Origin: Vibrio fortis
GTDB taxonomy: Bacteria > Pseudomonadota > Gammaproteobacteria > Enterobacterales > Vibrionaceae
NCBI RefSeq assembly: GCF_024347475.1
Contig: NZ_AP025487.1
Coordinates: forward strand, 1,178,001 to 1,242,000
Length of the DNA stretch: 64,000 bases
Reading direction: 5' to 3'
Made by a program: the position numbers and the translations under genes. Below the pieces are notes generated by a model. The model saw nothing but the letters and a program-made list of their open reading frames with translations, was not told the origin of the DNA and made no database searches. This document shows, piece after piece, positions 63,703-64,000 of this stretch (positions are counted from its first letter, which is position 1; each line of letters begins with the position of its first letter).

Positions 63703-64000
63703 TTAGCTTGCGCGGTTCATGTATTTACGTTCAGCAGTGTTGATCACAACTTTATCACCTGTTGCGATGTACTCTGGAACTTGAACTGTTAGGCCTGTAG
63801 CGAAACGAGCTGGTTTAGTACGAGCTGATGCAGAAGCGCCTTTGATTGACGGGTCTGTTTCTTCGATAACCAGTTCAACAGAAGTTGGTAGTTCAAGTGT
63901 TGCAGCGCTGCCGTCGATTAGGATAGCGTACATGCCTTGAGTCTCTTCATTGATGAACAGTAGCTCGTCTTCGATCATTTCACCGTTGAAGATGTATTGC
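63703..64000 (-). CDS. yeiP: Elongation factor P-like protein EfpL (YeiP), 5' end cut by the window
   Basis: The last 99 codons of an EF-P-like protein. The C-terminal OB domains read [89 protein letters not shown], which fits YeiP (GASASAR, QVPEYL) rather than canonical EF-P. The paralog aids translation at selected polyproline motifs. The frame is still open at base 64000. Confidence 0.92.
   Translation of the reverse strand, partial: QYIFNGEMIEDELLFINEETQGMYAILIDGSAATLELPTSVELVIEETDPSIKGASASARTKPARFATGLTVQVPEYIATGDKVVINTAERKYMNRAS

Noticed and set aside
1..64000. Prophage, IS element or integron in the window
   Set aside because: No transposase, integrase, phage structural gene, terminal repeats or attC-like arrays seen; the tRNA-Ser is followed directly by a terminator and no integrase gene or second copy of the tRNA 3' end was noticed.

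Overview
The window is a stretch of the large chromosome of a marine Vibrio, most like the Splendidus clade. The evidence is gene content and order: pal-cpoB-nadA followed by a CqsR-like kinase, metR/metE next to an AspS-type pilotin, a fused trpCF in trpEGDCFBA, and the yciI/yciA/yciB and rnm/yciO/rluB blocks around trp. Both ends cut through genes (pal at the left, an EF-P-like gene at the right). I saw no insertion sequence, prophage, integron, CRISPR array or rRNA. One tRNA (Ser, anticodon GGA) is present.

Layout. 1-7.6 kb: core envelope and metabolic genes (pal, cpoB, nadA), a two-helix K+ channel with a cytoplasmic NAD-binding domain, a UPF0149 protein, a hybrid kinase that looks like CqsR, and the alanine exporter alaE. 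7.7-15.2 kb: tRNA-Ser, a DUF1826 gene with a Zur-like operator, then a divergent accessory cluster (DeoR regulator and glycerophosphodiesterase one way; TRAP transporter and HAD phosphatase the other) that reads as an uptake and breakdown route for a phosphorylated compound. 15.2-22.3 kb: a long AT-rich gap, then three lipoproteins (LPP20, CsgG/FlgT-like, LPP20), a secreted MltC-like lytic transglycosylase, a tiny membrane protein, a membrane-anchored protein and a DHH phosphoesterase. This is my best candidate for an undescribed system: an envelope complex built like the flagellar FlgO/P/T outer-membrane ring, but away from flagellar genes and with its own wall-cutting enzyme. 22.5-33.3 kb: dadA, a secreted dienelactone hydrolase, a PLP deaminase/desulfhydrase-like enzyme, a two-component system divergent from a GtrB/GT39/GtrA lipid-linked glycosylation cassette, and a YgiQ radical SAM protein.

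33.5-48.4 kb: a membrane protein of unknown function, DUF4250, metR/metE with MetJ boxes, aspS, yciI, yciA, yciB, a LysR regulator divergent from a HisC-like aminotransferase plus an orphan amino-acid-binding protein, and a chemoreceptor-porin-small binding protein trio followed by a TetR regulator. 48.5-52.6 kb: a dicarboxylate/amino-acid symporter behind a PurR-like palindrome, and an NfeD-slipin pair. 52.6-59.8 kb: the full trp operon on the minus strand with a five-Trp leader peptide, an attenuator and a TrpR operator overlapping the -10 box. 59.8-64 kb: rnm, yciO, rluB, an RNA methyltransferase, a DUF440 protein and the end of an EF-P-like gene.

Limits: everything was read by eye. Family names come from motif and length recognition; operators and hairpins are candidates. 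Starts were chosen by ribosome-binding site and family length where possible, and several rest on TTG or GTG.
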